Counted from the stretch's first letter, positions 27,080 to 36,655 are shown. The stretch: 64,000 nucleotides of DNA from Thermobaculum terrenum ATCC BAA-798 (GCF_000025005.1 NC_013525.1:434001-498000), one strand, 5' to 3'. A program made the numbers and translations. The notes: generated by a model from the letters alone, not told the origin.

Positions 27080-28225
27080 CTAGCCCTCCATCAGGGCACT
27101 ATTGTTCCTTGCCTTGTCCTCCTGTAGAGAGTCATAGACTACCTGCTCCTGGCATCTTACGCCAAGAGTGCTTTCGCGAGCGATCAGTCTAAAGTCTACC
27201 TGTTCTTCTCTGGGAGGAGTTGTAGTGCCTTCTTCCATGCGAGATATCAGCATGGACATCGCGATGCGTGCGATCTGTTCCTTATTGGGAGATATACTGG
27301 TGAGTGTAGGGTTGCTGTAGCTAGCCTCCTCTATGTCATCGAAGCCTACTACCGCGACGTCCTCGGGTACCCTCAGCCCAAAGTTTATAAGGGTCCTTAT
27401 GGCACCCAGTGCGAGTAGATCATTGAAGCAGAACACCGCATCCGGCGGGTCCTTGAGTTCCAGCAGCTTTCTCATGGCCTCGGCGCCCTCATGCCTATGA
27501 TAAACTGGCGCCCTGGCTATAAGGTCCTGGTCGATCCCTATACCTGCCTCTTGCAGGGCTTCATAGTATCCTCTGAGTCGCAGGTGTCCGGTCTGTACGA
27601 CGACCCCAGGCTGTGCACCGATCGCTGCGATACGCCTTCGACCGAGATCCAACAGGTGTCGTACAGCCACGCGCGCGGCCTTGACGTTGTCTATGCCTAC
27701 GTGGTCCAGTATGCCGTCGGTGGCCCCCTCGCCGAGCAGAACTAGGGGAGTATCGTCCCTTCGCTCCAGCAGATCCTCCTTCCCCGTCTCTATAGGGCTA
27801 AAGATAATGCCATCTACCATCTGAGGGCGTATGCCTGCCAGTACGAGCTTTTCTCTGTCCCTTGCGCCACCTGTTTGATCGATAAGCACCGTGTATCCTC
27901 GCTCTCCGGCAACCTTGATGACCAAGCGTGCTAGCTCTGAGAAGTAGGGGAAGTCGATCTCCGGTACGGCAAGAGCGATAAGCCCCGACTTACCATTACG
28001 CAGGTTCCTGGCAGACAGGTTGGGCCGATAATTGAGCTCCTCGAGGGCGCGCTGCACACGCATCCTGGTCTCCTCGGTCACATGGGGATAGTTATTGACT
28101 ACGTTGGACACGGTCTTGACCGACACTCCAGCAAGCTTGGCCACGTCCCTTAGGCTTGCACCCTGGAACCTTCTGGCCTTCCCGAGCTTATTCTGCTTAT
28201 CGTCTATCTGATCTGATCGAGGCAT
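27080..28225 (-). CDS. LacI-family transcriptional repressor
   Basis: The protein has the LacI helix-turn-helix ASLRDVAKLAGVSVKTVSNV followed by the hinge helix N-Y-R-P-N-L-S-A-R and a periplasmic-binding-type sugar sensor domain. The open frame extends to 28285, but ATG 28225 is preferred: GGGAG lies 9 bases upstream, and a TATAAT at 28247-28252 (minus strand) would sit inside the longer version. The product is 381 residues. It is divergent from the sugar ABC operon, whose promoter carries a perfect LacI-type palindrome at 28495-28510, so that operon is its likely target. Confidence 0.93.
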   Translation of the reverse strand: MPRSDQIDDKQNKLGKARRFQGASLRDVAKLAGVSVKTVSNVVNNYPHVTEETRMRVQRALEELNYRPNLSARNLRNGKSGLIALAVPEIDFPYFSELARLVIKVAGERGYTVLIDQTGGARDREKLVLAGIRPQMVDGIIFSPIETGKEDLLERRDDTPLVLLGEGATDGILDHVGIDNVKAARVAVRHLLDLGRRRIAAIGAQPGVVVQTGHLRLRGYYEALQEAGIGIDQDLIARAPVYHRHEGAEAMRKLLELKDPPDAVFCFNDLLALGAIRTLINFGLRVPEDVAVVGFDDIEEASYSNPTLTSISPNKEQIARIAMSMLISRMEEGTTTPPREEQVDFRLIARESTLGVRCQEQVVYDSLQEDKARNNSALMEG

Positions 28226-28453
28226 AGAGCAAATCTCCCAGGCAACATTATACATATTGCGGATTCCGGGATGGATTGCCCCCACCCCCAGCCCATTCCC
28301 ACAGGGAGAGGGAGTCTTTGTACCCTATGCTCTCGGGGATTTACCCACCGCCGGGTGAAGTACCCTCTTGAAAAATAGGTGCTTCAGACACCACATCCCT
28401 GCCATAGGGGCAAGTGGGTGAGTGGGCAGCTCCCAAAGGTCGCACTCTTTCTC

Positions 28454-28482
28454 TTGACAATGATTTAGGTCTTTTGTAGTAT
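28454..28482 (+). promoter_or_regulatory. Sigma-70 promoter of the sugar ABC/GH2 operon
   Basis: TTGACA (28454-28459) and TAGTAT (28477-28482) are separated by the ideal 17 bases. Transcription would start near 28489, directly before the LacI-type operator. Confidence 0.8.
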
Positions 28483-28494
28483 TTCGACAAATAG

Positions 28495-28510
28495 TTTACA
28501 ACGTTGTAAA
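28495..28510 (+). promoter_or_regulatory. LacI-family operator
   Basis: TTTACAACGTTGTAAA is a perfect 16-base palindrome with the central CG typical of LacI-family sites. It overlaps the start of transcription, where a bound repressor would block initiation. The divergent LacI gene ends its reading 270 bases away. Confidence 0.85.
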
Positions 28511-28545
28511 AACAAGATATCTACGTGTTAGCAGGAGGAGGTGGT

Positions 28546-28623
28546 AGCTCGAAGGGTTTTGTCCTGGCTTTCATGTCTGGGTTCTTCCCAAAGGCTTCTT
28601 CATGGCACAAACCCTTTATTCTT
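28546..28623 (+). other. Leader hairpin in the 160-nt 5' untranslated region of the sugar operon
   Basis: AAGGGTTTTGTCC (from about 28552) can pair with GGCACAAACCCTT (to about 28618) with a small bulge, closing a loop of about 40 bases. The leader 28511-28650 contains no convincing gene. The hairpin may affect mRNA stability; no riboswitch family is recognised. Confidence 0.4.
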
Positions 28624-28650
28624 GAATTTCACTCAGGAGGCTATCAAGAG

Positions 28651-30144
28651 ATGAGCGAGGAGAGGCAGGAAAGATCTAGCAGTTTGCTTACAAGAAGGCA
28701 GGCGCTCAAGGCAATAGGTATGGGAGCCGTGGGGATTGCCCTGGCGGCATGTGGTGGCGGGGCTGGCTCCACGCCGACAGCTCCCGTTGGTGGTCAGGTA
28801 AGTACCCCTACCAGTAGTCCTCAACCATCGCCGACCACCGCACCTTCGCCGAGCGCTTCGCCCGGTGGGAAGCCGACCGTGGCCCCAACTCCCCTTCCTC
28901 CTACGCCTGTCGTGCAGGAAATAGGAAGGGGGACTGAGAAAGTTATCTTCTGGCATGGTCTTGGCGGTGCAGATGGGGAGACTATGCAGGTCCTGCTGCA
29001 GAAGTACACCAAAGAGAAAGGAATCGCTGTTAGGTCTGAGACCTACGACTGGGGCCTGTTCTACCAGAAGCTTCCGACCTCTATAATTGCGGGCACACCA
29101 CCTGACATGGCGATCATGCACGAATGGGCCATGGCCCAGTTTGGTACGCAGGGGGTGCTGCAATCGGCCGATGACCTATTCTTCAACGCTGGTATTCTAG
29201 ATAAGAGCGACTACAACGAGGAGATTCTGAAGAAGATCACTATAGATGGTGTTGCCTATGGTGTTCCCTGGGACAACCACGGCTGGGGACTCTGGTACAA
29301 CACGAAGCTTATAAAGGATGCCGGCTTGGATCCGAACAAGCTTCCTAAGAACGGGCAGGAGTACCTGGAGTGGTGCTATAAGCTCACTACTGATGAAAAC
29401 GGCAAGCATCCGGATGAGAACGGGTTCAACCCCAAGAAAGTTGCCGTGTACGCAACGCACCCTTCCTGGCTGAGGCCCACACTGCTGTCCACGATCTGGC
29501 AGTTCGGTGGAGAGGTGTTTGACCCTGTGAAGAAGAAGGCTTCGTTGGATAGCGAGAACTGCATCAAGGCTGTCCAGTACTGGGTTGACCTGGTCCACGA
29601 GCATAGGGTAGCTGCTCCCACAGGCGCTGGCACTACATCGCCAGCCGACCTGTATGCCAATAACAGGCTTGTTCTGATGTGGGAGGGCAGCTGGATGCTA
29701 AACTTCTTCAAGGATAGGCCTAAGCTTCTGCCACCTGTTACCAAGGCTGCATCCTTGCCCTCTCTGTCCGATGGCACTCAGGCTGCCTGGATGAGCGCTC
29801 ACATATTCGTAATCCCCAATGGTATAGAGGGTGATCGTCTTGAGAGAGCTAAAAACCTGATCAAGTGGTTGGAGGATCACAACGCTGAGTGGGCAGACTC
29901 CGGTCAGGTGCCTGCCAAATTGTCTGTACAGAACAGCGGTATTATCCAGAAGCTCTGGTCTGTGAGTGCTTTCGCCAAGGAGTTCCAGACTATCGGACGC
30001 ACTGAACCACAGCATGTGGCCATAACCGAGATACAGGCCCAGTATGAACCAGCGTTTGATGCTGCATTGAATAAGGTGATGTCGGTCAAGGATGCCTTGA
30101 CTCAGGCCAATCGCAGGATTCAGGATATTTTGGATCGCTACTAG
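28651..30144 (+). CDS. Sugar ABC transporter substrate-binding lipoprotein (family 1)
   Basis: The open frame reaches 28525 but ATG 28651 is preferred: AGGAGG lies 10 bases upstream and it gives a proper signal. The 497-residue product starts with a Tat-like twin arginine (T-R-R-Q-A-L-K, Arg15-16) and a lipobox with Cys34, then a Ser/Thr/Pro linker of about 60 residues and a family-1 sugar-binding fold. It captures an oligosaccharide outside the cell. Two matching permeases and a GH2 enzyme follow. Confidence 0.9.
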   Translation: MSEERQERSSSLLTRRQALKAIGMGAVGIALAACGGGAGSTPTAPVGGQVSTPTSSPQPSPTTAPSPSASPGGKPTVAPTPLPPTPVVQEIGRGTEKVIFWHGLGGADGETMQVLLQKYTKEKGIAVRSETYDWGLFYQKLPTSIIAGTPPDMAIMHEWAMAQFGTQGVLQSADDLFFNAGILDKSDYNEEILKKITIDGVAYGVPWDNHGWGLWYNTKLIKDAGLDPNKLPKNGQEYLEWCYKLTTDENGKHPDENGFNPKKVAVYATHPSWLRPTLLSTIWQFGGEVFDPVKKKASLDSENCIKAVQYWVDLVHEHRVAAPTGAGTTSPADLYANNRLVLMWEGSWMLNFFKDRPKLLPPVTKAASLPSLSDGTQAAWMSAHIFVIPNGIEGDRLERAKNLIKWLEDHNAEWADSGQVPAKLSVQNSGIIQKLWSVSAFAKEFQTIGRTEPQHVAITEIQAQYEPAFDAALNKVMSVKDALTQANRRIQDILDRY

Positions 30145-30162
30145 TTTGGTCTTGACTTTGGG

Positions 30163-30192
30163 CAGGAGAGGGGCCTTCGGGCCCTTCTCCTG
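30163..30192 (+). other. Intercistronic UUCG hairpin between binding protein and permease
   Basis: CAGGAGAGGGGCC pairs with GGCCCTTCTCCTG (13 pairs, one G-U) around a TTCG tetraloop. There is no T run after it. Such structures usually protect the 3' end of the upstream message and set a high binding-protein to permease ratio. Confidence 0.7.
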
Positions 30193-30210
30193 GCGTCAGG
30201 AGGTCTGCAT

Positions 30211-31143
30211 ATGAACACCACTCGCTTAGGAGATATTACAGCAGCCAGGGTAAGCTCCAGATCCCGAATGAGGACCCTGCGCAAGCAGCTTCCCAATTAT
30301 CTTTTTATATTGCCCTTTCTGTTTTTCTTTACGGTCTTTACGGCCTGGCCCATACTGCAGGGAATAAGGATGAGCTTGTATGACTGGCGCGTGCTTGCAA
30401 AGACTCAAAGATTTGTTGGTCTGAAGAACTATCAATCCCTGATGCGAGATGATCAGTGGTGGGAAACTCTTGGCCATACGCTCTATTTCACGGTGCTGAC
30501 CGTGGCCCTGATGGTAGTGGTCTCCCTGCTTACCGCAGCCGCCCTCAAGCGTAACATTCCGGGCAGGGAGTTCTTCAGGGTGCTCTTCTACACTCCAGTG
30601 CTACTCTCGGTCTCCGTGATGGGCGTGGTTGGAAACAGGGTATTTGATCCAACCAGCGGCTTGCTTAACTACTACATAACTTATGTCCTTAATGGCCCTC
30701 AGATAGGGTGGGTAAATAATCCCAGGATAGTTATACCTACCCTGGCTATATTCACCGTATGGTGGGGCTTTGGATTCCCCATGCTGGTCTTCCTTGCGGG
30801 GCTCCAGAACATACCGGAACACCTCTATGAGGCCGCTAAGATCGATGGTGCTAGCAGTATTCAATCTTTCTTCAACATAACGTTGCCTTTGCTCAAGCCG
30901 GTGACTCTGTTTGTGGTTGTAACCCAGTTCCTTGCGCATATGCTCGTCTTCGGACAGCCTCTGCTCATTACGGGTGGAGGGCCTGGTACGGCTTCAAAGA
31001 CTGTAATGATGTATCTGTGGGAAACGGGTTGGAAGTTCTTCCGCATGGGCTACGCCTCGACCATGGCTGTGGCGCTGGCAGTCATAATGATCATCGTTTC
31101 TCTTGTATTCTTTAGGCTGTTCGGAGCCAGGGTCGAGTATTAG
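30211..31143 (+). CDS. Sugar ABC transporter permease (MalF/UgpA family)
   Basis: The 310-residue protein has six predicted helices and the EAA loop [14 protein letters not shown] near residue 210, with the following LPLLKP. Together with the next gene it forms the import pore. The ATG at 30211 follows AGGAGG. There is no ATPase gene in the operon, so a shared MsiK-type ATPase from elsewhere is likely. Confidence 0.92.
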   Translation: MNTTRLGDITAARVSSRSRMRTLRKQLPNYLFILPFLFFFTVFTAWPILQGIRMSLYDWRVLAKTQRFVGLKNYQSLMRDDQWWETLGHTLYFTVLTVALMVVVSLLTAAALKRNIPGREFFRVLFYTPVLLSVSVMGVVGNRVFDPTSGLLNYYITYVLNGPQIGWVNNPRIVIPTLAIFTVWWGFGFPMLVFLAGLQNIPEHLYEAAKIDGASSIQSFFNITLPLLKPVTLFVVVTQFLAHMLVFGQPLLITGGGPGTASKTVMMYLWETGWKFFRMGYASTMAVALAVIMIIVSLVFFRLFGARVEY

Positions 31144-31164
31144 TTAATCATCGGAGGGAAAATC

Positions 31165-32028
31165 ATGGCCTCTGCTATCGCTAAGGTTAGCTTTCGCAGG
31201 ATATCTCTGGAATTGGTGATAACTTACGTATATCTGATCGCGCTCGGCATAATTACGCTGGCTCCTATCGCGTACATGGTGTCCCAGGCATTTACACCCG
31301 AGGCAGACCAGAACCAATGGCCGGTCAGGTGGTTACCAGAGCATCCAACGGTGAATAATTTTCAACGCCTGCTTGCGGATCCTACTCTTCCGGTACTCAG
31401 ATGGCTGTTCAACAGCTTCTTCGTGTCGACCAGTGTGATGCTCCTGACTCTGCTGCTGTGTTCGCTGGCTGCTTATGCTTTTGCTCGCCTGGAGTTCCCA
31501 GGAAGGGACGTGATATTTTTTATCATCCTTATAAGCCTGATGATACCTGGAGCTGTAACTTTCATACCCGTGTTCCTCTTGATGCGCGACCTAAAGTTCC
31601 TTGACACCTATAACGCACTTATATGGCCTGCAGGTGCCAATGCCTTCGGGGTATTCATGCTCAGGCAGTATTTCATAACTATTCCTAAGGAGCTGGAAGA
31701 AGCCGCTCTCGTCGATGGAGCCAATAGATTCAGGATTTACTGGCAGATAGCTCTTCCGTTAGTATCGCCTGCATTGGTGGCTCTGGGTATCTTTACGTTC
31801 CTTGGCTCTTGGAATGACCTGTTCTGGCCGTTGGTCGTGCTCAGCGAGAGGACTATGTACACTTTGCCAGTGGGGCTGGCCTTCCTGGGGCAGGGCAACT
31901 ATGTACAGCAAGGCTTGACTATGGCGGCTGCTACGCTGGCTTCTGCTCCGGTACTTATAGTCTACGCTATCTTCCAAAGGCGCATAGTGCAGGGTATAGC
32001 CCTGACTGGTGGACTGGGAGGCAGGTAG
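31165..32028 (+). CDS. Sugar ABC transporter permease (MalG/UgpE family)
   Basis: The 287-residue second permease has six predicted helices, the typical early periplasmic loop N-F-Q-R-L-L, and the EAA loop EEAALVDGANRFRIYWQ near residue 175. It follows its partner by 21 bases with a TCGGAGGG site. It is 38 bases upstream of the GH2 enzyme. Confidence 0.92.
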   Translation: MASAIAKVSFRRISLELVITYVYLIALGIITLAPIAYMVSQAFTPEADQNQWPVRWLPEHPTVNNFQRLLADPTLPVLRWLFNSFFVSTSVMLLTLLLCSLAAYAFARLEFPGRDVIFFIILISLMIPGAVTFIPVFLLMRDLKFLDTYNALIWPAGANAFGVFMLRQYFITIPKELEEAALVDGANRFRIYWQIALPLVSPALVALGIFTFLGSWNDLFWPLVVLSERTMYTLPVGLAFLGQGNYVQQGLTMAAATLASAPVLIVYAIFQRRIVQGIALTGGLGGR

Positions 32029-32066
32029 CTTCTCGATAGCTCAAAACTTAACAAGTTGGGGGTATT

Positions 32067-34838
32067 ATGAGAGACAGGATCTGTTTGGACGGTACATGGG
32101 ATTTTTGCGTTGACAAGGATCGCAGCTTCAGCTCTGCTGATGTGGCCTTTGAGGACACGATAGATGTTCCCTCCGCCTGGCAGGCGGCTAAGCCGGAGCT
32201 GAGAAGATATACCGGCAGGGCTTGGTACAGGAAGACCATAGACTACCCTGATCTGCCCAACGACAGGGTGTTTCGCTTATGCTTTGGGGCCGTGGATCAC
32301 GAATGTACGGTCTGGGTAAATGGCGTCGAAGTGGGTAGGCATAGTGGAGGGTATACGCCTTTCCGTCTGGATGTTACTCATGCTCTACGCTCAGGCAGGA
32401 ACGAGATCCTCGTCATGGTCGATGACTGGGGCTATAGGTACCAATGGGCTCCTAGATGGCTTGACCAGGAGGTGGATCCGGAGTTCGAAAAGGCAGCCAG
32501 CATCCTCCACGGCAAGCAGACCTGGTATGCAGATGTATCCGGTATATGGCAGAGCGTGTGGCTAGAGTCGTTGCCAGTCGCACATATCAACGGTGTCAAG
32601 ATCTACACGGACCCACAGAGTGGTAGCGTGACGTTCAGAGTAGCAACCAGCGAGGCTGCTAACGGCAAGGAACTGTGGGTTGAGGTGCTTGACCAAGGCC
32701 AGGTGTGTGCCGCCGCCTCCGGTCTAGTTGCAGGGTCTACTTGCGAACTGACCTTGCAACTGACAAATCCCAAGTTATGGTCGTTAGATTCACCCAATCT
32801 GTATGAGGCTTGCGTTAGGTGTGGGGAAGATACCGTAACCGAGAGGTTTGGCGTTAGAAGCTTCGAGGCCAGGGATGGAAAGTTTTTCCTGAATGGTTCC
32901 CCCTTGTACATGCGGGGGGCTCTGGATCAAGATTTCTACCCTGGTACTATATATGCCCCTCCAAGCAAGGAGTACGTCTACGAGCAGTTCAGGCTTGCGA
33001 AGGAGCTTGGGTTGAACACCATGAGATGTCACATAAAGGTTCCTCACCCCTGGTACCTCGAGGTGGCAGATGAGCTGGGGATTCTTATCTGGGAGGAGAT
33101 TCCCTCCTGGGGGACGGTGGGCAGAGAGCCCAATTCCTATAACGTCAAGCCTGTGCCTGAGAGCACGAGGAGAGAAGTCCTGCAGACTCTTGAAGAGATG
33201 GTAGATCGCGATTTCAACCATCCTTCACTGGTGATCAGAACCATAGTTAATGAGGACTGGGGCACCCATCTTGTGATGTCTCAGGAAGATCGCAGCTGGC
33301 TGAAGCAGATGTACCACAAGGCTAAGGAGCTTGACCCCACCAGGCTGGTCGTAGACAACTCCGCCTGTTACGGTAGCCGAGGCCCCAACTTGCACGTGAA
33401 ATCCGACATAAACGACTTCCATGTTTATGCCCTTATGCCTGATGAGTACCAGTTCTTTGCAAGTTGGGTAGAGCACTTTGCGCAGGCTCCTCTATGGACT
33501 TGGAGCCCGTACGAAGACTCCGAACCCAGGGGGGATGAACCCCTAGTGGTGAGTGAGTTCGGGAACTGGGGATTGCCATCTTTGGAGCCAACTAAAGAGG
33601 ATGCGGAGCAGGAAGGTGAGCCCTGGTGGTTTATGACTGGTGGCTGGGGTGGCGGTATCGCCTCCGAGGCCACACATCCCACTGGGGTGGCAAGAAGGTT
33701 CCATGCGCTCGGCCTGGACAGAGTATGGGATTCTTATGAGGATCTTGCACGGGGAACTCAGAGGCACCAGTACGAAGCTCTGAGGGCGGAGATAGAGGTG
33801 ATGAGGCTGTATCCGTCCATCGTTGGGTATGTCATTACTGAGTTCACTGATGCATACTGGGAAGCTAATGGTCTGCTGGATTTCTACCGCAATCCAAAGT
33901 ACCTTCACGAGAAGTTTAGCCTAATCAATACGGATGATGTCTTGATCCCTGACAGAAGACGTGGCTCCTACTGGGCTGGCGAGGAGCTGAAAGTGCCCAT
34001 TAGATACTCTAAATGGTCTGAGGGTAGCATTTCGGGAGCCGGTGTCTACTACGCCAGCAAGCAGCTAGGAGGGGGAAGGCAGCAGCTCTCCGCAGATATC
34101 ACCGCTCAGCAGGGCCAGGTGGTGAATGCTGGCGAGATCAAGCTCAGATTGCCTGATGTCGATTCCCCTACCCTGATCGAGATCGAGGTATGGCTGGAGC
34201 ATGGAGGCCGTAAATTGGCGGCTAATACTCTTGAGCTAATGTGCCTGCCCGCGATTAGCAGGAGGACTAGTGCAGATGTCCCTCTTGCCGTAGTAGCTCC
34301 TGAGTCCAATTTGTCCACTAGACTCAGGAGCATGGGCTGTGACCTGGTTTCGGATCTGAAGGATGCTGAGATCGCGGTGGCAACTAGAGTCACACCCGAA
34401 CTAGATAGGTGGGTGAAGGGTGGGGGCAAGTTGCTGCTCGTGGCAGATGAAACCTGTCCCTACTTGTTCACTAGGCCCAGAGCTGGTAGTCCCTGGCAGG
34501 GCAATTGGTGCCAAAGCTGGACCTGGATCTTGCCGGGCAGCTTCTCACGAGTATATGTCCAGAACCCATTAGGCTTTCTTTTCAGGGAGGTCATGCCTAG
34601 GCACGTAATTATGGGATACATGCCTGAGCATAACGCCGACGTGCTTGCTGGTATGTTCGTGGGTTGGCTGGCACTGCCGGCTGCTGTAACCACTAAGTAT
34701 AGAGTAGGCAAGGGTATGGTCTTGCACACAACCTTTGACCTCGCTCGGAGCGAGGCTCCGGTTTCAGATGCCATGCTGGCGGACCTTGTGGACCATATCG
34801 CCTCTCCAGAGTTCTATCCTGAGCGTCGTCTAGTGTGA
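32067..34838 (+). CDS. Glycoside hydrolase family 2 protein (beta-galactosidase/glucuronidase type)
   Basis: The 923-residue cytoplasmic enzyme has the GH2 sugar-binding, immunoglobulin-like and TIM-barrel domains in order. The acid/base glutamate is in VNEDWG near residue 394 and the nucleophile is in SEFG near 496. A C-terminal extension of about 250 residues includes a beta sandwich and a region resembling a glutamine-amidotransferase-like fold. There is no signal peptide, so it likely cleaves a beta-linked sugar imported by the ABC system just upstream. The precise specificity cannot be assigned. Confidence 0.88.
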   Translation: MRDRICLDGTWDFCVDKDRSFSSADVAFEDTIDVPSAWQAAKPELRRYTGRAWYRKTIDYPDLPNDRVFRLCFGAVDHECTVWVNGVEVGRHSGGYTPFRLDVTHALRSGRNEILVMVDDWGYRYQWAPRWLDQEVDPEFEKAASILHGKQTWYADVSGIWQSVWLESLPVAHINGVKIYTDPQSGSVTFRVATSEAANGKELWVEVLDQGQVCAAASGLVAGSTCELTLQLTNPKLWSLDSPNLYEACVRCGEDTVTERFGVRSFEARDGKFFLNGSPLYMRGALDQDFYPGTIYAPPSKEYVYEQFRLAKELGLNTMRCHIKVPHPWYLEVADELGILIWEEIPSWGTVGREPNSYNVKPVPESTRREVLQTLEEMVDRDFNHPSLVIRTIVNEDWGTHLVMSQEDRSWLKQMYHKAKELDPTRLVVDNSACYGSRGPNLHVKSDINDFHVYALMPDEYQFFASWVEHFAQAPLWTWSPYEDSEPRGDEPLVVSEFGNWGLPSLEPTKEDAEQEGEPWWFMTGGWGGGIASEATHPTGVARRFHALGLDRVWDSYEDLARGTQRHQYEALRAEIEVMRLYPSIVGYVITEFTDAYWEANGLLDFYRNPKYLHEKFSLINTDDVLIPDRRRGSYWAGEELKVPIRYSKWSEGSISGAGVYYASKQLGGGRQQLSADITAQQGQVVNAGEIKLRLPDVDSPTLIEIEVWLEHGGRKLAANTLELMCLPAISRRTSADVPLAVVAPESNLSTRLRSMGCDLVSDLKDAEIAVATRVTPELDRWVKGGGKLLLVADETCPYLFTRPRAGSPWQGNWCQSWTWILPGSFSRVYVQNPLGFLFREVMPRHVIMGYMPEHNADVLAGMFVGWLALPAAVTTKYRVGKGMVLHTTFDLARSEAPVSDAMLADLVDHIASPEFYPERRLV

Positions 34839-34843
34839 TCTTG

Positions 34844-34866
34844 GGGAGGGGACAGTGGCCCCTCCC
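34844..34866 (+). terminator. Weak hairpin after the GH2 gene
   Basis: GGGAGGGG pairs with CCCCTCCC around a 7-base loop, without a T run. It may attenuate read-through. Downstream, TATACT at about 34907 and the half-site ACGTTGTAA (34921-34929) resemble a promoter and half of the LacI operator at 28495. Confidence 0.45.
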
Positions 34867-34967
34867 TCTGCGTATTTCCCCAGGGGTACAAGTCTCGCTC
34901 TCGTGATATACTGGGCAAGTACGTTGTAACCTTGTGGGAATACAATCAGGAGGGGTTATACCTGACG

Positions 34968-36593
34968 ATGAGAGCGAAAACCTGTACAATCAGTGCCTTG
35001 CTGCATGCGCTGGTTGTCCTTGCATTACTTGTGTCCTCTTGCGGAGGTGGTAATACTAGTGCTGGGGGAGCTGAGAAGAACATGTCCCAAGCTCCCAAGG
35101 TAAGCACACCAACGCGATTGCCCTCCGATTCTGGGACCGTTGGCACTCCAACAACTTCCCCTACAAAAGTGGTTTCCCAGGAGCCTCCTAGTAATGGCGG
35201 AGCGAATACTGGGGGATCTGACCTTGAAGGGGGTAGCAGCGATGATGCAGGCAACAGTAACGGTGAGATAGGCAACGGCTCCGGGCAGCCTATCAAGGAT
35301 CCTGTCCAGACGGGATCTAACTCCGTAGTTGGCAAAGGTAGTTCCGACTCGGGCTCCGGCGAGGAGACCTCACTTGAGAAGCCTTACAGACCCACTAAGC
35401 CTAAGCTCCAGATACCTAAGCCTGGCCCCGAATATAAAATTCAGCTCAAGATAGAGGGTTACACGACCTACGTGTTCGCTGTTAGAAATGGCGTCCGACG
35501 CGTGGTTTTAACGGAGCCCGCTCGTTACTTCCCTGGTATGTTCGAGAAGTATATACGACTCTCGCCGGACAACAGGACGCTTACCTACGCGGTATCTGTC
35601 AAGTCACACTCTCCTAGAATGAAGATGTACACTATTGGCATAGATGGTAGGAACAGACGTCTTATTGGCGATTTCCCGTGGCAGCTCTGGGTAGCCAGTC
35701 CCGTGTGGTCGCCCGACAGCAAGCAGATAGCTTATGTAGTTGCCTCAGGCCCTGGGCAGGAGCCTGGCATTGAACTATGGGTGATGAACGCTGATGGCAG
35801 CAATAAGCATAGGGTTGTCAAGGATCCTTCATTTAACACCAGTCTATTTTACGGCAACGTTCAAAACCCCATAAGGTGGACACCCTATGGGGACCTTCAG
35901 TATCTGGATTACAACTCCGGCAAGATATGGACCGTGGACACTACTACGGGGGAGCTATCATATCGGACAGCTGATCTGAAGGCACCACAATCGGATATAC
36001 CACTCATCAAAAGCAAGTATCCTATTCCCATACAATCTCAGAACGATCCTAGATGGCGCTTCGATATAATTCGCACCTGTAGCGATACGATGGGCAACTC
36101 GGGATGTGCTATCACTGTCGTGAGCATGTCCTTTAATGCTTACGGTATCAAGACTGATCCCAGGAAGCTGAACAAAGACCTTGGTAGAAATGCTTGCCCA
36201 ATTTACTGGACCTGGGCATCTAAGTACTTCAGTGAAGGCAAGCTGGAGCTCTGGGGTGTTTGGGCTTTTGATTGGTATTCGCTGGATCTAGCGCTTTCCA
36301 TGGGAAGGCCGGCCATGGTCTGGCTCTCAGACGGCCTCACGCTAGATACCTCTCTCCTCTCCCACTGGGTGCTGGTAGTTGGTGGGAGCGGACATACACC
36401 CGACGGCTACAGAATATACGATCCTTGGGATGGCACTACTTATAAGACTCTGGCATACTACACCTCTAAGGGATACGGTCTTACTAGAGTATATGTGTAC
36501 GCTCCCAAACAACCGAAAAAGCCGAAAACTGAGCGTTCAAAGAATAGCTCCAGCGGTGAGCAGAGGCAGAGCAAAGATAGTAAGAGAGATTAA
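34968..36593 (+). CDS. Lipoprotein with beta-propeller-like (TolB/WD40-like) region and C39-like cysteine peptidase domain
   Basis: The ATG at 34968 is chosen because an AGGAGGGG site lies upstream and it starts a clean lipoprotein signal (Cys25). A Ser/Gly/Asn-rich linker of about 110 residues follows, then a region with 'SPDNRTLTYA' and 'SPDSKQIAYV', typical of TolB/PD40 propeller blades. The last 175 residues form a papain-like C39_2 domain with Cys380, His466 and Asp485 as plausible catalytic residues. It is anchored outside the cell; the substrate is unknown. Neighbouring genes concern glycans, so wall or glycopeptide processing is possible. Confidence 0.75.
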   Translation: MRAKTCTISALLHALVVLALLVSSCGGGNTSAGGAEKNMSQAPKVSTPTRLPSDSGTVGTPTTSPTKVVSQEPPSNGGANTGGSDLEGGSSDDAGNSNGEIGNGSGQPIKDPVQTGSNSVVGKGSSDSGSGEETSLEKPYRPTKPKLQIPKPGPEYKIQLKIEGYTTYVFAVRNGVRRVVLTEPARYFPGMFEKYIRLSPDNRTLTYAVSVKSHSPRMKMYTIGIDGRNRRLIGDFPWQLWVASPVWSPDSKQIAYVVASGPGQEPGIELWVMNADGSNKHRVVKDPSFNTSLFYGNVQNPIRWTPYGDLQYLDYNSGKIWTVDTTTGELSYRTADLKAPQSDIPLIKSKYPIPIQSQNDPRWRFDIIRTCSDTMGNSGCAITVVSMSFNAYGIKTDPRKLNKDLGRNACPIYWTWASKYFSEGKLELWGVWAFDWYSLDLALSMGRPAMVWLSDGLTLDTSLLSHWVLVVGGSGHTPDGYRIYDPWDGTTYKTLAYYTSKGYGLTRVYVYAPKQPKKPKTERSKNSSSGEQRQSKDSKRD

Positions 36594-36642
36594 CCTGAGG
36601 ATACTAAGGGCTAACGTCCATGAATCATTGTGGACTAATATT

Positions 36643-36655
36643 TCCTGTAACAGGA
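36643..36655 (+). promoter_or_regulatory. Short dyad upstream of the glucosidase gene
   Basis: TCCTGTAACAGGA is a perfect 6+1+6 dyad 21 bases upstream of the start codon. A GTCCA/TGGAC hairpin lies just before it (36616-36635). It could be an operator; no partner is known. Confidence 0.25.

Noticed and set aside
28525-28650. Longer N-terminus of the sugar-binding protein
   Set aside because: It would add 42 residues before a Tat-like lipoprotein signal; ATG 28651 has a strong AGGAGG site.
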